A DNA stretch of 17,501 nt from the NCBI GenBank assembly GCA_021775655.1, contig JAJFHK010000356.1:1-17501 (forward strand), in the 5' to 3' direction. The stretch comes from Filomicrobium sp. GTDB lineage: Bacteria > Pseudomonadota > Alphaproteobacteria > Rhizobiales > Hyphomicrobiaceae. Made by a program: the position numbers and the translations under genes. The notes below the pieces were generated by a model. That model ran no database searches and had not been told where the DNA came from. It was given only the letters and a program-made list of their open reading frames with translations. This document shows, piece after piece, positions 15,537 through 17,501 of this stretch (within the stretch, counting starts at the first letter, position 1; each line of letters starts with the position of its first letter).

Positions 15537-15722
15537 ATGAAGACGATTACGAGCATCCTTGCAGCCACTGCCATCCTTTTCGCGGCTTCTGCAGCCCAGG
15601 CCGATTTCGCTTCGGACTTCTTCGAAAAACAGAGCCTCTACGGTGAAAACATCGACCGCGATGCCATCCGCTCGGGTCAGACCGTCCACCCGCTGGGCGT
15701 TTTCGGCGCCGACGCTAAGTAA
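15537..15722 (+). CDS. Small secreted protein with one YGEN-type 15-residue unit
   Basis: The protein has 61 residues. It starts at ATG with GGAG at 15526-15529, 7 nt upstream. Residues 1-22 form a signal peptide (MKTITSILAATAILFAASA and AQA cleavage site), leaving a mature peptide of about 39 residues. Residues 27-41 read DFFEKQSLYGENIDR, the same unit found three times in the next gene and in the same register relative to the start. The tail, DAIRSGQTVHPLGVFGADAK, differs and may bear a separate function. There are no cysteines. The gene lies 63 nt before its relative, with no terminator between, so the two likely form one transcript. I recognise no family. The antisense frame 15441-15746 was rejected, because only this strand has a ribosome-binding site plus a signal peptide. 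Confidence 0.8.
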   Translation: MKTITSILAATAILFAASAAQADFASDFFEKQSLYGENIDRDAIRSGQTVHPLGVFGADAK

Positions 15723-15785
15723 CAGCGCGACTTCTCCGATCAGCACGAGACAACAACCAGAACAAAACCAACTAGGAGAATTCGA

Positions 15786-16010
15786 ATGAAAATCATCATG
15801 AGCATCCTCGCAGCAGCAGCCTTATTTGCCGCTACCTCTTCGGTTCAGGCCGGCACAGCCGAAGATTTCTTTGAGAAGCAGCAGCTTTACGGTGAAAACA
15901 CTGCAACCGACATCTTCGCCGAACAGCAGCTATACGGTGAGAATACCGCTACCGACATTTTCCTCGAGCAGCAGTTCTACGGCGAGAACCTTGCTCAGAC
16001 CGGCAAGTAA
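15786..16010 (+). CDS. Small secreted protein with three tandem YGEN-type 15-residue repeats
   Basis: The protein has 74 residues. It starts at ATG with AGGAGA at 15774-15779, 6 nt upstream. A signal peptide (1-22, ending VQA) is followed by GTAE and three 15-residue units in exact tandem: DFFEKQQLYGENTAT (27-41), DIFAEQQLYGENTAT (42-56) and DIFLEQQFYGENLAQ (57-71), then TGK. Between units, the codons for the QQ and YGEN core differ only at silent positions, which points to selection on the protein sequence. There are no cysteines and few charges other than Glu/Asp and Lys. It should be exported to the periplasm or beyond. The function is unknown. Possible roles of the repeats include oligomerisation, ligand binding or release of repeated peptides; none is shown by the sequence. 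A hairpin follows the gene. Confidence 0.82.
   Translation: MKIIMSILAAAALFAATSSVQAGTAEDFFEKQQLYGENTATDIFAEQQLYGENTATDIFLEQQFYGENLAQTGK
15864..15998 (+). repeat. Three in-frame 45-bp coding repeats
   Basis: The units at 15864-15908, 15909-15953 and 15954-15998 encode the three D-[FI]-F-x-[EK]-Q-Q-[LF]-Y-G-E-N units. By eye, units 1 and 2 share about 33 of 45 bases and units 2 and 3 about 31. Most differences inside the core are at third codon positions. The repeats are therefore old and kept by protein-level selection, not recent slippage products. Confidence 0.85.
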
Positions 16011-16047
16011 TCTCACAGTATGACAGTACGTAATTACGCAAACTAGC

Positions 16048-16085
16048 GCGGTGGAGCGAGGCACTGTCGATGCCTTCTCCACCGC
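16048..16085. terminator. Hairpin terminator between the small secreted-protein operon and the MarC-like gene
   Basis: GCGGTGGAG (16048-16056) pairs perfectly with CTCCACCGC (16077-16085). Inside, AGGCA (16059-16063) pairs with TGCCT (16071-16075) around a 7-nt loop. On the plus strand it is followed by the T-rich ATCCTTTATCTT. It lies in the 120-nt gap between convergent genes and could serve both, though neither side has a perfect T-run. Confidence 0.7.
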
Positions 16086-16130
16086 ATCCTTTATCTTGCT
16101 CGCAGCATAAATGCAGGTCCGAATAGGTTC

Positions 16131-16766
16131 CTATCGCGCCAACCCGGCATCATGCAGACCATCAAACAAGGCCTGCACGGCAATCGCCGCAAGAAGGAGG
16201 CCGAACACGCGCATCAGGACGCGCTGGGCCGTTACACCGATAAACCGAGCCAATTCTGGTGCGACCAACAGTAGTCCAAGCGTCAACACGAGCACCGCTC
16301 CGAGACCAGCCAGCACACCCGCTATTTGAACCACATCGCCATGCGCCCTTGCCGCCAGAACGATCCCCGCACTCATTGCACCAGGTCCGGCGAGCAGCGG
16401 CGTTGCCATGGGAAAAACTGCAACATCATCCTTGATGAGCGCTTCTTCCCCCTCCTTCGGCGTCAACTTTGAACTGCTGCCTGGTCCAGAAAAAATCATA
16501 TCGATCGCAATGAGCCCCAGGATCGCCCCGCCAGCCGTCTTGAGCGCAGCAAGCGTCACGCCAAGCTGTGATAGGAGCGGCTGGCCAAACAGCGTGAACA
16601 CCAGCAAAATGAGGCTTGCGATAACGATAGCGCGCACTGCCAGCCGTCGCCGCTCAGATGAATCAAGATCGCTCGTAAACCCGGCATAGAGGACGGCGGC
16701 TTCAACCGGACCAATCGTTGCGAAGAAGGTTGTGAAGCTTGTGAGCGCGAAATTTATAAAGTCCAC
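16131..16766 (-). CDS. MarC-family integral membrane protein
   Basis: I place the start at GTG 16766, where AGAAGG (16775-16780) lies 8 nt upstream, giving 211 aa and beginning (M)DFINFALTSFTTFFATIGPVE. The frame back to 16814 adds 16 residues without a good ribosome-binding site. About six hydrophobic helices are visible, in two related halves. The first ends in the short IGPVEAA motif near residue 20, and the second has FPMATPLLAGPGAMSAGIVL, the re-entrant-type motif of the MarC family (UPF0056). MarC proteins sit in the inner membrane. Their transport substrate is not established, and an early link to multiple antibiotic resistance has not held up. The gene is divergent from usg and convergent with the small secreted-protein genes. 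Confidence 0.9.
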   Translation of the reverse strand: MDFINFALTSFTTFFATIGPVEAAVLYAGFTSDLDSSERRRLAVRAIVIASLILLVFTLFGQPLLSQLGVTLAALKTAGGAILGLIAIDMIFSGPGSSSKLTPKEGEEALIKDDVAVFPMATPLLAGPGAMSAGIVLAARAHGDVVQIAGVLAGLGAVLVLTLGLLLVAPELARFIGVTAQRVLMRVFGLLLAAIAVQALFDGLHDAGLAR

Positions 16767-16860
16767 GTTGCAGACCTTCTTGTTAGCCGTCGGCAACGAC
16801 GGCTGCCAATACATTGATTCAAAGCAGTTTTTTCATGACAGTTGCACTGCTCCGGACTTA

Positions 16861-16875
16861 GCATGGTGACCATGC
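16861..16875. promoter_or_regulatory. Perfect 15-bp palindrome in the marC-like/usg divergent region
   Basis: GCATGGT-G-ACCATGC has 7-bp arms and a single central base. It lies about 95 nt upstream of both the MarC-like GTG and the usg ATG, so it could be a shared operator. No regulator can be named. Confidence 0.4.
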
Positions 16876-16959
16876 GGGATGATTCGGCCGCTACGCTATG
16901 ACCCAACTAGCCAGAATTCCATCGACGAGAAGGAATTAAGACCGCGAAGGAGCTATTGC

Positions 16960-17229
16960 ATGAAGAGGTCAGATTTCGCCAAGCAACTACAGGGCTACGC
17001 TCTGACAACCGCTGAGATACTCTATCGATTGCCAGACCATCCAGCCCTCATCCAGACATTCATCTGGCAGGACCTCGACATGCACCCACGCTTCCCAAAG
17101 CTTCGCGGATTTCTTGATTTCTGGGAAGCCAACCTCGACGGCCCACTTTACAAAGTCACCGTCGCCCACCGTGAACTAATTTCCCCCGCCGAAGTCCGGC
17201 TGTTGAACGCAGACTACCGGCTCAACTAA
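16960..17229 (+). CDS. usg: Usg-family protein (alphaproteobacterial, function unknown)
   Basis: I place the start at ATG 16960, where AAGGAG (16947-16952) lies 7 nt upstream, giving 89 aa. The frame back to 16879 adds 27 residues without a ribosome-binding site. The sequence LTTAEILYRLPDHPALIQTF, IWQDLDMHPRFPKLRGFLDF and a WEANLDGPLYKVTVAH tail is typical of the Usg family. That family was named for an ORF upstream of trpF in alphaproteobacteria. No trp gene follows here. The next gene is a convergent DUF1285 gene only 16 nt away, so usg stands alone on this strand. The biochemical role is unknown. The protein is small, soluble, rich in aromatic residues and without an export signal. Confidence 0.88.
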   Translation: MKRSDFAKQLQGYALTTAEILYRLPDHPALIQTFIWQDLDMHPRFPKLRGFLDFWEANLDGPLYKVTVAHRELISPAEVRLLNADYRLN

Positions 17230-17245
17230 CCCATTCAGCGTCAAC

Positions 17246-17501
17246 CTAGTCCGATGCGGAAGGCCCAACACTAAAGAATTGTCCCCCGCTCCAGATCCCT
17301 GCACCTCCCGCCCCATCATCTGTGGCAAGTTCGAGGAGGTCGTAGGTAATAGATCGACCGACCAGCGCTTGAAGCCGCCCGCGGACCCGGACATAGGGCT
17401 TCAATCCATCCCGTCCCTCTTCCTCACAAAAATGCAATGGATGTTCTGCATCACAGATCACGACATCGTCGAGATTGGTGCGGAATATGAGGGACTGGCC
17501 C
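17246..17501 (-). CDS. DUF1285-family protein (C-terminal part, runs off the right edge)
   Basis: The minus-strand frame is open from the window edge to a TAG at 17246-17248, about 84 codons. The visible C-terminus reads GQSLIFRTNLDDVV, AEHPLHF, GLKPYVRVRGRLQALVGRSI, TYDLLELA and GIWSGGQFFSVGPSA, which matches the end of DUF1285 proteins. The GTG at 17461 is merely an internal valine codon, and the true start is outside the window. DUF1285 proteins are about 180-200 aa soluble proteins of unknown function, common in alphaproteobacteria. The gene converges on usg with 16 nt between stops and no terminator in the gap. Confidence 0.82.
   Translation of the reverse strand, partial: GQSLIFRTNLDDVVICDAEHPLHFCEEEGRDGLKPYVRVRGRLQALVGRSITYDLLELATDDGAGGAGIWSGGQFFSVGPSASD

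Noticed and set aside
15441..15746. 101-aa minus-strand frame opposite the first small secreted-protein gene
   Set aside because: The plus strand has a good ribosome-binding site, a clean signal peptide and a motif shared with the next gene.
15864..15998. CRISPR-like array
   Set aside because: The 45-bp units abut without spacers and keep reading frame; they are coding repeats.

Overview
The window looks like chromosomal DNA of an alphaproteobacterium, most likely of the order Hyphomicrobiales (Rhizobiales). The evidence is a complete general L-amino-acid ABC transporter of the Aap type, a Usg-family protein, a DUF1285 protein, a DUF3971/AsmA-like envelope protein beside a Bcp peroxiredoxin, and a bactofilin. 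Base composition is fairly GC-rich in the genes and clearly more AT-rich in the gap at 15000-15536. No rRNA, tRNA, insertion sequence, integrase or CRISPR array was seen.

Layout. 1-2657 (minus): 5' part of a very large AsmA/DUF3971-like membrane-anchored protein that runs off the left edge. 3068-3535 (plus): one-cysteine Bcp/PrxQ peroxiredoxin. 3727-4215 (plus): bactofilin, followed by a clear intrinsic terminator. 8062-4296 (minus): a two-gene operon with a 4-nt ATGA overlap, encoding an Mre11/SbcD/YhaO-like nuclease and a YhaN/SbcC-like coiled-coil ATPase, presumably a DNA-end-processing complex. 8215-9387 (plus): FAD-dependent L-2-hydroxyglutarate-oxidase-type enzyme, convergent with and overlapping the last gene of the transporter. 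13789-9384 (minus): aapP-aapJ-aapQ-aapM, which together supply the ATPase, periplasmic binding protein and two permeases of a broad-range amino-acid importer. aapP stands first in the cluster, and a strong hairpin lies between aapJ and aapQ. 14953-13939 (minus): a small lipoprotein and a GNAT acetyltransferase.

15000-16090 is the least ordinary part. A 580-nt AT-rich, repeat-rich gap leads into two small, tandem, related secreted-protein genes (61 and 74 aa). Both carry a signal peptide of the same length and the motif D-[FI]-F-x-[EK]-Q-x-[LF]-Y-G-E-N. The first has one 15-residue unit and the second has three in exact tandem. I recognise no family for them. They are the best candidate here for something undescribed.

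16131-17501: a MarC-family membrane protein (minus), a Usg-family protein (plus) and the 3' part of a DUF1285 gene (minus).

Several starts were moved from the longest possible ORF to internal GTG, TTG or ATG codons that have good Shine-Dalgarno (SD) sequences: nuclease, aapP, aapJ, aapQ, GNAT, lipoprotein, MarC and Usg.
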